From NCBI GenBank assembly GCA_018815245.1, contig JAHIXK010000014.1, forward strand, positions 1 through 64,000: a stretch of DNA of 64,000 nucleotides, in the 5' to 3' direction. The stretch comes from Gammaproteobacteria bacterium. GTDB taxonomy: Bacteria; Pseudomonadota; Gammaproteobacteria; Burkholderiales; Burkholderiaceae_B. Shown here piece by piece: positions 25,843 through 35,832 of the stretch (position 1 is the stretch's first letter; each line of letters begins with the position of its first letter). Position numbers and translations under genes: made by a program. The notes under the pieces were generated by a model, which saw nothing but the letters and a program-made list of their open reading frames with translations, had not been told where the DNA came from and ran no database searches.

Positions 25843-26559
25843 TTATGCTGGCTTGCGGCAAGCGACCATGTAGTTCACATCGGTGTCTCGGGCCAGCCGG
25901 TAAACCTTGGTCAGCGGGTTGTAAACCAGGCCAATGATTTCTGAAAAGTCGAGTTTTGATTGCCGTGCGTATTGAGCCAACTCCGAGGGTTTAATGAACT
26001 TCTGGTATTCATGCGTGCCCTTGGGCAGCAGGTTCAGAATGTATTCCGCGCCAACAATTGCGAACACAAAGCTTTTCGGGTTGCGGTTGATGGTTGAGAA
26101 AAACAGCCAGCCGCCAGGCTTGCAAAGGTCTGCACAGGCCTGAATGGTTTGGGCCGGATCTGGCACGTGTTCCAGCATTTCCAGACAGGTCACGACGTCA
26201 AAGGTGTTTTGTTGTTCGCCAGCCAGCTGTTCGGCGGAAACAAACCTGTAATTCACGTTGTTAACACCCGCTTCCAGCTTGTGCAGTTCAGCTACTTTCA
26301 GTGATTTGTCGGCAAGGTCGATACCCAAAACGTCAGCGCCACGGCGTGCCATGCTTTCGGCCAGAATGCCACCGCCACAGCCCACATCCAGCACGCGTTT
26401 GCCTGTCAGGCCCACGCGCTCGTCAATCCAGTTCAGGCGAAGCGGGTTGATTTCATGAAGAGGGCGGAATTCGCTATTGGGATCCCACCACTTGCTTGCC
26501 AGAGCAGAAAATTTTGCAAGCTCGGCATGGTCAACGTTGTTGGATTCGATACTGCTCAT
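25843..26559 (-). CDS. ubiG: Ubiquinone biosynthesis O-methyltransferase
   Basis: 238 residues. The SAM-binding motif I VLDVGCGGGILAESMA, followed by LEMLEHVPDP and the family C-terminus with NYMVACRKPA, fits UbiG. It makes both O-methylations of the ubiquinone ring (3-polyprenyl-dihydroxybenzoate and 3-demethylubiquinol). The start at 26559 is ATG. It heads the ubiG-gph pair and is separated from the upstream OmpA-like gene by a terminator. Confidence 0.95.
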   Translation of the reverse strand: MSSIESNNVDHAELAKFSALASKWWDPNSEFRPLHEINPLRLNWIDERVGLTGKRVLDVGCGGGILAESMARRGADVLGIDLADKSLKVAELHKLEAGVNNVNYRFVSAEQLAGEQQNTFDVVTCLEMLEHVPDPAQTIQACADLCKPGGWLFFSTINRNPKSFVFAIVGAEYILNLLPKGTHEYQKFIKPSELAQYARQSKLDFSEIIGLVYNPLTKVYRLARDTDVNYMVACRKPA

Positions 26560-26615
26560 GGATAAAGGCTCGTGAATTGGGTTTGGCAGCCTATAGTTTA
26601 CCTGATGGCAGAAAC

Positions 26616-26644
26616 AAAAAAGCCCAGCAAGGCTGGGCTTTTTT
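26616..26644 (-). terminator. Intrinsic terminator after the OmpA-like gene
   Basis: Stem AGCCCAGC/GCTGGGCT with a three-base loop; T6 follows on the minus strand, and T6 also on the plus strand. Confidence 0.9.
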
Positions 26645-26666
26645 GATCAGAACCGAAGGTGAGGAA

Positions 26667-27323
26667 TTACTTCATCACTTTCTGTGTTGCGTTGAATTCA
26701 ATTTCAACGCGACGGTTCTTGGCACGACCTTCTTTGGTCTTGTTGTCAGCCACTGGCTGGCTTTCGCCCATGCCCTTGATCTGGATACGGTCGGCAGCAA
26801 TACCCTTGCTTACCATGTAGTCCTTCACAGCTTGAGCGCGGCGCTCAGACAACTTCTGGTTGTATGCATCGGAACCGATAGAATCAGTGTGGCCGATTGC
26901 GATCACACTGTTCAGGTCAACTTGACCCAGCTTGGCTACTTCAGCGTCGATACGGTCCTTGCCGCCTTGCTTCAAAGTGGCTTTGTCGAAGTCGAAGTAA
27001 GCGTCAGCTTCCAGGCTTACCTTGGTAATCACTGGGGTTGGTGCTGGTGCTGGCTCGGGAGCAGGTGCTGGAGCAGCAACTGGAGCAGGAGCAGGCTTCT
27101 TGGGGATCAGGTCAGGGTCACATTCCTGAATGGCCAAAGCGGCTGTGAAGTAGCTGGTGCGAATGCACTCGCCGGAGCCGTCTTTAACAACTTTGCCGCT
27201 GCCATCTACCACATAGCCTGACAGGACTTCGCCTTTGTCTGTTGTGTGGGCCATAGCGGCTGTAGACGCTGTACCAATGGCCATTGCCATCAATACTTGC
27301 GTGAGAGTCGACATTTTTTTCAT
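26667..27323 (-). CDS. OmpA-family outer-membrane protein
   Basis: 218 residues from the ATG at 27323, with an AAGGAG ribosome binding site. A signal peptide ends near AMA-H (about 25). After a short N-terminal domain with two Cys (SGECIR, IQECDP) that may form a disulfide, there is a Pro-Ala linker (about 75-98) and a C-terminal OmpA/MotB domain (about 105-210) with the peptidoglycan-binding GHTDSIGSDAYNQKLSERRA and NRRVEIE. There is no eight-stranded barrel domain, so it is nearer to the short OmpA-like proteins of betaproteobacteria than to E. coli OmpA. It probably links envelope and peptidoglycan. Confidence 0.92.
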   Translation of the reverse strand: MKKMSTLTQVLMAMAIGTASTAAMAHTTDKGEVLSGYVVDGSGKVVKDGSGECIRTSYFTAALAIQECDPDLIPKKPAPAPVAAPAPAPEPAPAPTPVITKVSLEADAYFDFDKATLKQGGKDRIDAEVAKLGQVDLNSVIAIGHTDSIGSDAYNQKLSERRAQAVKDYMVSKGIAADRIQIKGMGESQPVADNKTKEGRAKNRRVEIEFNATQKVMK

Positions 27324-27403
27324 TGTTGCTCCTTGGGTTAAATAGGGGTTCAAGCTGGCTGATAGTCTAGTTTACAGTAGAGGCTGTCATGGTAATCACC
27401 CTC

Positions 27404-28726
27404 TCAACCAACTTTCTCGACACGAGTCTGCCACACTCGTTGGGTTTTTCGCATGATTTCCCCGACTAATTGTGCCCTTTTGCCCACAAGTTGTTGCGAT
27501 TGCACAACTTGAACGCCGTCAACCCAGACATGTTTCACATCTCTGGAAGCCCCGCTGTAAGCCAGTTTCGAGATCAGATTGTGGTTGGGCAGCTGATGTG
27601 CAGCCTCACCCACCGCCACCGTGATCAGGTCGGCCCGCAATCCGGGAGCAATGCGCCCAATCAGGTGTTCGGCGCCCAGGGCCTTGGCAGCGTTGCAAGT
27701 CAAGCTTTTCAGCAATTCGCCAGCATTGAAGATGGTCGCATCGCCGCTGGCACCTTTGCACAACAGCGAGGCCAATCTTCCTTCTTCCCACATGTCCAGT
27801 TTGTTGTTGCTGGCCCCGCCATCGGTGCCCACCACCACATTCACACCTGCCTTTAAAGCTGCAGCAACAGGAGCAATGCCGCTGGCCAGTTTCAGGTTTG
27901 AAGCGGGGCAGTGCACCAGGGTCGCACCTTTTTCTGCCATGAGTTTTAATTCTTCTTCGCTCAAATACACGCCATGTACCGCCATGAAACGCTCGTTGAT
28001 CAGCCCCAGGCGATCAAACCGGGCAAATGGCCGCTCGCCGTCTCGGCTAGTTGCGTCGATTACCTCACTGGCTGTTTCATGCAGATGGCAATGAATGGGC
28101 AGGTCCAGTTCCTCGGCCAGCATGGCCATGTGCCTGAACGTTTCGTCGCTGACGGTGTAAGGCGCATGGGGGGCCAAGGCCCAATGCACCGTGGCTTCAC
28201 CTTTGAATTTGTCCCGGGCGGCTATCCCCAGTTCGATGTATTGCTTGGCCTCTGCGGCGTAGCGGGTTGGGAATTCGATCACCGTGATGCCCGCAAAAAC
28301 CCGTGAGCCCAGGTCCAGTGCGGCTTGTGCAACCTGGTCGGGGTAAAAGTACATGTCATTGAAGGTGGTGGTGCCACCTTGAAGCATTTCGGCAGCGGCC
28401 AGCACTGTGCCGTCGTACACAAACTCAGCATCTGCCAGCGCACCTTCAAGTGGCCAGATTCGGTTTTGCAGCCAGTCGTGCAGGGCCATGTCGTCGGCTG
28501 CGCCACGCAACAAGTTCATTGCAGCATGGGTATGGCAATTGATCAAACCTGGCATCAGTACTTGCCCTGGCAAATCAATTCTTTCTGCATCTGGAAATTG
28601 CTTAAGTAGCTCTTCTTTGGTGCCGATGGCTTTGATCAGGCTCCCATGCATTAAAACAGCATGGTTTTCAAGCACTTCGGTGGAGTGGTTCAGGCACAGA
28701 AGCCATTGGGGGGTCAGTAGTTGCAT
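27404..28726 (-). CDS. TRZ/ATZ family amidohydrolase, probable 5-methylthioadenosine/S-adenosylhomocysteine deaminase
   Basis: 440 residues from the ATG at 28726; a GTG at 28738 would add four. Metal and catalytic landmarks of the cytosine-deaminase-like amidohydrolases are present: H65-T-H67 (INCHTHAAMNLLRG), HCHLHE, and GTDGGASNN, with the Glu of LHE and the Asp of GTDG. Members deaminate S-adenosylhomocysteine, methylthioadenosine or related purines, and ATZ/TRZ relatives act on triazines. In betaproteobacteria this gene is often close to ubiG and gyrA, which favours purine-nucleoside salvage. The substrate is not settled by the sequence. Confidence 0.87.
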   Translation of the reverse strand: MQLLTPQWLLCLNHSTEVLENHAVLMHGSLIKAIGTKEELLKQFPDAERIDLPGQVLMPGLINCHTHAAMNLLRGAADDMALHDWLQNRIWPLEGALADAEFVYDGTVLAAAEMLQGGTTTFNDMYFYPDQVAQAALDLGSRVFAGITVIEFPTRYAAEAKQYIELGIAARDKFKGEATVHWALAPHAPYTVSDETFRHMAMLAEELDLPIHCHLHETASEVIDATSRDGERPFARFDRLGLINERFMAVHGVYLSEEELKLMAEKGATLVHCPASNLKLASGIAPVAAALKAGVNVVVGTDGGASNNKLDMWEEGRLASLLCKGASGDATIFNAGELLKSLTCNAAKALGAEHLIGRIAPGLRADLITVAVGEAAHQLPNHNLISKLAYSGASRDVKHVWVDGVQVVQSQQLVGKRAQLVGEIMRKTQRVWQTRVEKVG

Positions 28727-28788
28727 GGGCGGGGTCACTAGATGATTTGGAACGCACCATTGCGCCCAGTTTCAGCGATTTTGGCTGA

Positions 28789-28794
28789 TACAAT
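28789..28794 (+). promoter_or_regulatory. Possible -10 element of gyrA
   Basis: TACAAT about 100 bases before the gyrA start in the gap shared with the divergent amidohydrolase gene. The matching -35 region is poor, as reported for several supercoiling-sensitive gyr promoters. Confidence 0.35.
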
Positions 28795-28895
28795 CGAAAG
28801 CTTGCAAGTGTAGCGCCAGGGATGTGACGCAGCCTTCACCGGTGGCGTCATGCCCAGTTATTCCTTCGGTCAAATAATTCAACACAAGAAGAAGC

Positions 28896-31511
28896 ATGGA
28901 TTCATTCGCAAAAGAAACGCTCCCGATCAGCCTTGAAGAGGAGATGCGCAGGTCTTACCTGGATTACGCCATGAGCGTGATTGTAGGGCGCGCACTACCC
29001 GACGTGCGAGACGGCTTGAAGCCGGTTCACCGCCGCGTGTTGTTTGCCATGCACGAGTTGAACAACGACTGGAATCGCGCTTACAAAAAATCAGCCCGTA
29101 TTGTCGGTGATGTGATCGGTAAATATCACCCACACGGCGATTCCGCGGTGTACGACACCATTGTTCGCATGGCGCAAGACTTTTCACTGCGCTACATGCT
29201 GGTCGACGGCCAGGGTAACTTTGGCTCGATCGATGGCGACAATGCGGCGGCGATGCGTTACACCGAAATCCGGTTGGCCAAGATTGCCCAGGAAATGCTG
29301 CTTGACATTGACAAGGAAACCGTCGATTTCGGGCCAAACTACGATGGTAGTGAACGCGAACCCAAGGTACTGCCTGCCCGGTTGCCCAACTTGCTGGTCA
29401 ACGGTTCTTCCGGTATCGCGGTGGGTATGGCCACCAACATGCCTCCGCACAACCTGAAAGAAGTGGTTGCTGCCTGCCTTTACGCGATTGATGCGCCGGA
29501 ATGCACTGTAGATGACCTGATCGAATTGATCCCGGCCCCTGATTTCCCCACGGCAGGCATTATTTACGGCATTCAAGGCGTGCGCGAAGGTTACCGCACA
29601 GGCCGTGGCCGCGTGGTAATGCGGGCCAAAACCCACTTTGAAGATCTGGATCGCGGTAACCGCCAATCCATCATCGTGGATGAGCTGCCTTACCAGGTAA
29701 ACAAAAAAACATTGCTTGAGCGAATCGCTGAGCTTGTTTCTGAAAAGAAAATCGAAGGCATCTCTGATATTCGCGACGAGTCTGACAAAGACGGCATTCG
29801 CGTGGTGATTGAACTAAAGCGTGGTGAGGTGCCCGAGGTTATTTTGAATAACCTCTACAAAAATACCCAGCTTCAAGACACCTTCGGCATCAATATGGTG
29901 GCGCTGGTGGATGGCCAGCCACGCTTGTTGAATCTGCGTGACCTTGTTTTCTACTTCCTGCGTCATCGCCGCGAAGTGATTACACGCCGCACTGTGTTCG
30001 AGCTGCGCAAAGCACGCGATCGCGGCCACGTGTTGGAAGGCTTGGCGGTGGCTTTGGCCAACATTGATGAATTCATTGCCATCATCAAGGCTGCGCCTAC
30101 ACCCCCAGTTGCGAAAGCTGATTTGGTGGCCCAAGGCTGGGATTCATCCATCGTTCGCGAAATGTTGTCGCGCACTGAACTGGGCGATTCCGGCGGTGCG
30201 AAGGCATTCCGCCCGGAAGGTTTGCCTGCCCGCCTTGGTCTGCAAGATGACGGTCTGTACCGCTTGAGCGAAGTGCAAGCGCAGGAAATTTTGAACATGC
30301 GCCTGCAGCGCTTGACCGGCCTTGAGCAAGACAAAATTCTGAACGAATACAAAGAAGTGATCGATCAGATTGCTGATTTGCTCGATATTTTGTCCAAACC
30401 TGAGCGTATCAACCAGATCATCAAAGACGAGTTAACGTCGATTGGCAACGAATTCGCCGATGAACGTCGCTCCATGATCGAATTCAATGCCACCGAGTTG
30501 GGCACTGAAGACCTGATCACCCCGCAAGACATGGTGGTCACACTGTCCCATTCCGGCTACATCAAGAGCCAGCCATTGACTGAATACCGTGCTCAGAAGC
30601 GCGGCGGGCGCGGCAAACAGGCAGCAACCACGAAAGAAGACGACTGGATCGATTACCTGTTTGTGGCCAACACGCACGACACAATCCTGTACTTTTCAAA
30701 TGCAGGCCGTGTGTACTGGCTGAAGGTGTATGAAGTGCCACAGGGTTCACGCACATCGCGTGGTCGCCCGATCATCAACATGTTCCCCTTGGCTGAAGGC
30801 GAGAAGATCACCGCCGTGTTGCCAGTGAAAAGTTTTGAAGAAGACGACCGGTATGTGTTCATGGCAACCAGCCTGGGCACAGTCAAGAAGTCAAAGCTCA
30901 GCGATTTTTCACGTCCCATGAAACGCGGCATTATCGCCGTAAATCTTGATGAGGGCGACTTCCTGATCGGTGCCGCCATGACCAACGGCACCAACGACGT
31001 GATGTTGTTCAGCGATTCCGGCAAGGCAGTTCGCTTCGATGAAAACGATGTGCGCGCCATGGGTCGCAATGCGCGTGGCGTGCGGGGCATGAACTTGGAA
31101 GAAGGGCAGGGCGTGATTGCGATGCTGGTCGCAGAAAGCGAACAGCAATCAGTGCTTACCGCCACCCAGAATGGCTTTGGCAAGCGCACCCCCGTGGCGG
31201 AATACACGCGTCATGGCCGTGGCACCAAAGGCATGATCGCGATTCAAACTTCCGAGCGCAATGGCAAGGTGGTGTCGGCCGTGTTAGTGAACCCCACCGA
31301 TGAAATCATGTTGATCACCACGGGCGGCGTGCTGGTTCGTACCCGGGTTTCGGAAATTCGAGAAATGGGGCGCGCCACACAGGGCGTGACCCTGATCAGC
31401 GTGGACGAAGGCACCTGGTTGTCTGGTTTGCAGCGCATTGTCGAATCGGATGTGGAAGATGCGGTAGAGGCAGACGATTCGCCCGAAGCACCCGCTGACA
31501 CGGATGAATAA
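28896..31511 (+). CDS. gyrA: DNA gyrase subunit A
   Basis: 871 residues. Residue numbering at the active site equals E. coli: catalytic Y122 (AAMRYTE), and the quinolone region [11 protein letters not shown] with S83 and D87 in their susceptible forms. The GyrA-box QKRGGRG lies at the start of the C-terminal DNA-wrapping domain, which has six beta-pinwheel blades. The tail is acidic. With GyrB it introduces negative supercoils. It is the first gene of the conserved gyrA-serC-pheA-hisC-tyrA-aroA run. Confidence 0.98.
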   Translation: MDSFAKETLPISLEEEMRRSYLDYAMSVIVGRALPDVRDGLKPVHRRVLFAMHELNNDWNRAYKKSARIVGDVIGKYHPHGDSAVYDTIVRMAQDFSLRYMLVDGQGNFGSIDGDNAAAMRYTEIRLAKIAQEMLLDIDKETVDFGPNYDGSEREPKVLPARLPNLLVNGSSGIAVGMATNMPPHNLKEVVAACLYAIDAPECTVDDLIELIPAPDFPTAGIIYGIQGVREGYRTGRGRVVMRAKTHFEDLDRGNRQSIIVDELPYQVNKKTLLERIAELVSEKKIEGISDIRDESDKDGIRVVIELKRGEVPEVILNNLYKNTQLQDTFGINMVALVDGQPRLLNLRDLVFYFLRHRREVITRRTVFELRKARDRGHVLEGLAVALANIDEFIAIIKAAPTPPVAKADLVAQGWDSSIVREMLSRTELGDSGGAKAFRPEGLPARLGLQDDGLYRLSEVQAQEILNMRLQRLTGLEQDKILNEYKEVIDQIADLLDILSKPERINQIIKDELTSIGNEFADERRSMIEFNATELGTEDLITPQDMVVTLSHSGYIKSQPLTEYRAQKRGGRGKQAATTKEDDWIDYLFVANTHDTILYFSNAGRVYWLKVYEVPQGSRTSRGRPIINMFPLAEGEKITAVLPVKSFEEDDRYVFMATSLGTVKKSKLSDFSRPMKRGIIAVNLDEGDFLIGAAMTNGTNDVMLFSDSGKAVRFDENDVRAMGRNARGVRGMNLEEGQGVIAMLVAESEQQSVLTATQNGFGKRTPVAEYTRHGRGTKGMIAIQTSERNGKVVSAVLVNPTDEIMLITTGGVLVRTRVSEIREMGRATQGVTLISVDEGTWLSGLQRIVESDVEDAVEADDSPEAPADTDE

Positions 31512-31538
31512 ATAAACGGTTGATTGCACAGGGCAAGC

Positions 31539-32657
31539 ATGTCTAGAGTCTGGAATTTTTCTGCAGGTCCCGCCGCTTTGCCAGAGCCAGTGCTGCGCCG
31601 CGCAGCCGAGGAAATGCTGGATTGGCGCGGCAAGGGATTGTCCGTGATGGAAATGAGCCATCGCAGCCCGGAATACACTGCCATTTTCGAGAAAACCCGC
31701 AGCGATTTCCGTTCGTTGCTCAATGTGCCGGAAACGCACGATGTGCTTTTTATGCAGGGCGGTGCGGTGGGCATGAATTCCATCGTGCCCCTGAATTTGC
31801 TTCAGGGGTTTGAGCAGGCCGCATTTGTGAACACAGGTGCCTGGTCGAAGAAAACCACCAAAGAATTTTCGAAGTACGGTTTGTCGCGTGTGGTATTGGA
31901 CAACGCCAATGCCTTGGCCGATTCAGCCGCAGCATGCTATGTGCCAGATTGCGCGCCCCTGCTGGATCGTGTGAACGGGCAACAAATGGCCTATTTGCAC
32001 TATTGCGACAATGAAACCATCAGTGGTGTTGAATTCAGCGGACAAATTGAGCAATTGGCTTCTCAACTGGATTGCCCTGTGGTGGCCGACATGTCGTCGA
32101 ATATTCTGTCGAAAACCCTGAATGTGGCCAAGTACGGTTTGATCTACGGCGGTGCGCAAAAAAACGTGGGGCCTGCAGGTGTCACGATCGTGATCGTAGA
32201 CAAGGTGCTGCTGGATCGTGCTTTGCCCATTTGTCCATCGGCGTTTACATTCAGCACCGTGTCTGAAAACGGTTCCATGTACAACACGCCCCCCACCTAT
32301 TCCATTTATATCGCCGGCTTGGTGTTTGAATGGTTGATCGAGCAGGGTGGCGTGTCATGGGCGCAAGCCCAGGCAGAGAAAAAAGCCGGTCTGTTGTATT
32401 CAACGATTGAACAGAGTGCGCTGTATAGCTGCCCCGTGCGCCGGCAAGACCGTTCCCGGATGAATGTGCCATTTACCCTGGCCGATGAATCCCTGAATGC
32501 GAAATTCCTGAGCAAGGCGGCTGAATGTGGCTTGGTGCAACTCAAGGGGCACAAGTCTGTTGGCGGCATGCGTGCATCCATCTACAACGCCATGCCGCTG
32601 GAAGGCGTGCAGGCACTGGTCGAGTTCATGCGTGAATTTGAAAAGAAGGAGGCATGA
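31539..32657 (+). CDS. serC: Phosphoserine aminotransferase
   Basis: 372 residues from the ATG at 31539; a TTG at 31524 lies in frame. WNFSAGPAALPEPVL opens the protein, and the PLP lysine is in YGGAQKNVGPAG. It converts 3-phosphohydroxypyruvate to phosphoserine, and the analogous step in pyridoxal phosphate synthesis. It lies 27 bases after gyrA and overlaps the next gene at its stop, so serC-pheA are coupled. Confidence 0.97.
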   Translation: MSRVWNFSAGPAALPEPVLRRAAEEMLDWRGKGLSVMEMSHRSPEYTAIFEKTRSDFRSLLNVPETHDVLFMQGGAVGMNSIVPLNLLQGFEQAAFVNTGAWSKKTTKEFSKYGLSRVVLDNANALADSAAACYVPDCAPLLDRVNGQQMAYLHYCDNETISGVEFSGQIEQLASQLDCPVVADMSSNILSKTLNVAKYGLIYGGAQKNVGPAGVTIVIVDKVLLDRALPICPSAFTFSTVSENGSMYNTPPTYSIYIAGLVFEWLIEQGGVSWAQAQAEKKAGLLYSTIEQSALYSCPVRRQDRSRMNVPFTLADESLNAKFLSKAAECGLVQLKGHKSVGGMRASIYNAMPLEGVQALVEFMREFEKKEA

Positions 32658-33748
32658 TGAGCAAGCCCGACATCAATGCCGAATTGCTGAAGTTTCGCGA
32701 TCAAATTGACGACATCGACCAACAAATGCTGGTGCTGCTGAACAAGCGTGCCAGCCTTGCGCAGTCTATTGGTCATGTGAAAGCAAAAAGTGATGCGCCC
32801 GTGATGCGCCCCGAGCGTGAGGCACAGGTGCTTGACAAGCTCAATGCAGCCAATCAAGGTCCTTTGAGCGCGCAGCACGTTAATGTTTTGTTCAAGGAAA
32901 TCATGTCGGCTTGCCGCTCGCTTGAGCGCGAGGTGCATGTGGCTTTTCTTGGCCCCTTGGGCACCTACAGCGAGCAGGCGGTGTGGTCATTTTTTGGCCA
33001 CTGCGTTCAGGCTGAGCCGGTTCAAACCATTGAGGAAGCATTTCGCCAACTGCAAGCGCAGCAAGTTGATTTCGCAGTGGTGCCCGTTGAAAATTCCACG
33101 GAAGGTTCGATTGCCCGAACGCTGGATGCCTTGGTTGAATCGAATGCGCTGGTGTGCGGAGAAGTGCAGCTTGCCATTCATCACCAGTTGCTGTGCCAAA
33201 CCGGCAACCTTGATGGCATTGAAAAAATTTGTGCGCACCCACAAGCCTTGGCCCAATGTCGCAACTGGCTTGCCCAATATGCACCGCACATTCAACAAGA
33301 AACCGTTGCCAGCAATGGTGTGGCTGCGCAAATGGCCAGTGAGAACGCCAAAGTTGCAGCCATTGCCGGGCAGGCCGCGCGTGAACGCTATGGCCTGAAG
33401 GCGTTTCAAGAGCACATTCAGGACGACGCGCACAACACCACGCGGTTTTTGGTGCTGGGCAACCAGATCACCGGCCCCTCTGGGCAAGACAAAACCAGTC
33501 TGGTGGCATCGGTGCCCAACCAACCGGGTGCGGTTTACAAAATGCTGGAACCTTTCAGCGCTGAAAACGTGTCCATGACCCGGCTTGAATCGCGCCCCGC
33601 GCGCAACGGACGTTGGGAATATTATTTCTTCATCGACCTGCAGGGTCATCAAACCGAACCTGCCGTGGCCAATGCCCTGAACCAACTGAAGAAAAACGCA
33701 TCCTTTTTGAAAGTGCTGGGTTCTTACCCGATAGCACAACGCAATTGA
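32657..33748 (+). CDS. pheA: Bifunctional chorismate mutase/prephenate dehydratase
   Basis: 363 residues. Order: AroQ-type chorismate mutase (about 1-90, with RDQIDDIDQQMLVLLNKRA), prephenate dehydratase (about 95-275, with VAFLGPLGTYSEQA and TTRFLVLG), and a C-terminal ACT domain (about 285-360, with MTRLESRPARNGRWEYYFF) that gives feedback control by phenylalanine. A strong AAGGAGG site ends four bases before the ATG at 32657 and one base before an ATG at 32654, which favours the former. The start overlaps the serC stop. Confidence 0.96.
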   Translation: MSKPDINAELLKFRDQIDDIDQQMLVLLNKRASLAQSIGHVKAKSDAPVMRPEREAQVLDKLNAANQGPLSAQHVNVLFKEIMSACRSLEREVHVAFLGPLGTYSEQAVWSFFGHCVQAEPVQTIEEAFRQLQAQQVDFAVVPVENSTEGSIARTLDALVESNALVCGEVQLAIHHQLLCQTGNLDGIEKICAHPQALAQCRNWLAQYAPHIQQETVASNGVAAQMASENAKVAAIAGQAARERYGLKAFQEHIQDDAHNTTRFLVLGNQITGPSGQDKTSLVASVPNQPGAVYKMLEPFSAENVSMTRLESRPARNGRWEYYFFIDLQGHQTEPAVANALNQLKKNASFLKVLGSYPIAQRN

Positions 33749-33760
33749 CGACTTGGCATC

Positions 33761-34888
33761 ATGCAAAAACTGACCGAACAAGCCCCACAATTTATTCGCG
33801 CCATCGCCCCCTACAAGGCGGGCAAACCCGTATCTGATGTGGTGCGGGAGTTGGGTCTTGACCCCAACGCAGTGGTGAAGCTGGCCTCGAATGAAAACCC
33901 CTTGGGTTTGGGCGAAAAAGCCAAAGCAGCCATTGCGCAGGCTGCCGCTGATTTGGGTCGCTACCCCGATGCCAATGGATTTGCCTTGAAGGCCAGGCTG
34001 GCTGGTCGGCATGGCGTGAAGCAAGAACAAATTACGCTGGGCAATGGGTCCAACGATGTGCTTGAGCTGGCAGCAAAAGCATTTCTGACACAAGGTACCA
34101 ATGCCGTGTTTTCGCAGTACGCATTCGCGGTGTACCCGTTGGCCACACAAGGCTGCGGTGCACAGTCCAATGTGGTGCCTGCGGTGCACTACACGCATGA
34201 CCTCGATGGTTTTTTGAAAGCCATTGATGCCCAAACACGTGTGGTGTTCATTGCTAACCCCAACAACCCAACCGGCACTTTTTTGCCACAGGAAAAGTTG
34301 CTCGCTTTTTTGAAGCAAGTGCCTGACCACGTGCTGGTGGTGCTCGACGAAGCCTACAACGAATTCCTGAAGCCCGAAGACCAATACGATTCCACCCAGT
34401 GGGTTGTCCAGTTCCCTAACTTGCTGGTGTCCCGCAGTTTTTCCAAGGCCTATGGCCTGGCGGGTCTGCGCGTGGGGTACTCGGTTTCCAGCCTTGAGGT
34501 GGCTGACTTGATGAACCGTGTTCGTCAGCCCTTCAACGTGAATTCGCTTGCACTGGCTGCCGCAGAGGCCGCCATCGACGACCAGGAATTTTTGCAGAAA
34601 ACCTACGACGTAAACCTCAAAGGTTTGGCGCAAATACAAAGCGGCCTGAAATTCCTCGGCCTTGAATACGTGCCTTCCTATGGCAACTTTGTGTTGTTCA
34701 AAGCGGGCAATACGCCCGATGCGGGCATGAAGGTGTTCGATGCACTTCAGCGTTTGGGCGTGATTGTTCGCCCGGTGAACTCCTATGGTTTGCCAGAATG
34801 GCTGCGCGTGTCGATTGGCCTTCCCCATGAAAACGACGCATTTTTGGCGGCCCTGCCCACAGCATTGGCCACCCTGCAGGAACGGTGA
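33761..34888 (+). CDS. hisC: Histidinol-phosphate/aromatic aminotransferase
   Basis: 375 residues, fold type I PLP enzyme. The PLP lysine is in SRSFSKAYGLAGLRVGY; NPNNPTGTF and DEAYNEF are further landmarks. Between pheA and tyrA in this operon, the HisC-like enzyme probably acts in phenylalanine and tyrosine synthesis as well as, or instead of, histidine synthesis; it is the second hisC copy (hisC2) in many Burkholderiales. The stop TGA overlaps the tyrA start (TGATG). Confidence 0.94.
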   Translation: MQKLTEQAPQFIRAIAPYKAGKPVSDVVRELGLDPNAVVKLASNENPLGLGEKAKAAIAQAAADLGRYPDANGFALKARLAGRHGVKQEQITLGNGSNDVLELAAKAFLTQGTNAVFSQYAFAVYPLATQGCGAQSNVVPAVHYTHDLDGFLKAIDAQTRVVFIANPNNPTGTFLPQEKLLAFLKQVPDHVLVVLDEAYNEFLKPEDQYDSTQWVVQFPNLLVSRSFSKAYGLAGLRVGYSVSSLEVADLMNRVRQPFNVNSLALAAAEAAIDDQEFLQKTYDVNLKGLAQIQSGLKFLGLEYVPSYGNFVLFKAGNTPDAGMKVFDALQRLGVIVRPVNSYGLPEWLRVSIGLPHENDAFLAALPTALATLQER

Positions 34889-35775
34889 TGGGCAAGGGCG
34901 CTATTTTCAACCGCATGCTCGCCATTGGCGTGGGTTTGATTGGTGGGTCTGTCTGCCTTGCGGCCAAGAAAAAAGGCCTGGTGGGCCATGTGCTGGGTTA
35001 TTCCCGCAAGCTGGAAACTGCCCACGAAGCACTTGGATTGGGTATCGTCGATGAATGCATTGCAGGGCCTGGCGATTCAAATTTGCGCAACGTGGACGCG
35101 GTGGTGTTGTCTATCCCCGTGCGCCAGTACAAGCAGGTGCTGACCCGGTTTTTACCGGTGTTGCCGCCCAACTGCCTGATATTTGATGCGGGAAGCACCA
35201 AATCGGATGTGGCCTTGATGCTCAACGATCTCGAGCAACAATTTCCTGGCTTGAAGTCGCGCTTTGTGCTGGTACACCCCATCGCGGGTGGTGAATCTCA
35301 TGGTCCATCCGCAGCAGCGGCCGATTTGTTTGAAGGACGCAATTGCGTGCTGTGCCCATTGCCACAAACCAACGCGGCAGGTTTGAAAAAAGTCGAGAAT
35401 TTCTGGGCGGGCATTGGCGCCAAGTTGAGCACCATGAATGCCATGGACCACGATGAAATGTTTGGCGCTGTCAGCCACCTTCCACACCTGTTGGCCTTCA
35501 GCTATGTGTCCAGCGTGCTGGCGCATCCCAAAGGGGCGGAATTCATGAAAGAAGGTGGTGCGGGCTATCGCGACTTCACGCGTATTGCGGCCAGTTCGCC
35601 GGAAATGTGGGCGGATATTTTTCAGAACAACAGTGAAGCACTGTTGAGCATGTTGAGTGGTTTCGAATCGAATATTGCCAGTTTGCGTGCAGCCATTGAG
35701 AGCAATGACCGCGCCACGCTGGAACGAATTCTGGGGCAAGCGTCGGAATACCGCAGCCACTGGAAACACAACTGA
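34888..35775 (+). CDS. tyrA: Prephenate/arogenate dehydrogenase
   Basis: 295 residues from the ATG at 34888; a GTG three bases upstream is less likely. The dinucleotide fold GVGLIGGSV is at about 13-21; the catalytic His is in LVHPIAGGESHG, and SHLPHLLAF is family-typical. It oxidatively decarboxylates prephenate to 4-hydroxyphenylpyruvate, the tyrosine branch opposite to pheA. There is no fused chorismate mutase domain, unlike E. coli TyrA. Coupled to hisC by an overlapping stop and start. Confidence 0.95.
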   Translation: MGKGAIFNRMLAIGVGLIGGSVCLAAKKKGLVGHVLGYSRKLETAHEALGLGIVDECIAGPGDSNLRNVDAVVLSIPVRQYKQVLTRFLPVLPPNCLIFDAGSTKSDVALMLNDLEQQFPGLKSRFVLVHPIAGGESHGPSAAAADLFEGRNCVLCPLPQTNAAGLKKVENFWAGIGAKLSTMNAMDHDEMFGAVSHLPHLLAFSYVSSVLAHPKGAEFMKEGGAGYRDFTRIAASSPEMWADIFQNNSEALLSMLSGFESNIASLRAAIESNDRATLERILGQASEYRSHWKHN

Positions 35776-35832
35776 TTTTGTTTGCGAATGGGCCGGAATA
35801 AGGTCCGTCGTTTATTAAGCGGATACTTTGTT

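Noticed and set aside
32987..34828. 613-codon open frame on the minus strand
   Set aside because: It lies antisense to pheA and hisC, whose motifs are complete. Its His/Gln/Arg-rich composition is the mirror of their codon use and no domain is recognisable.
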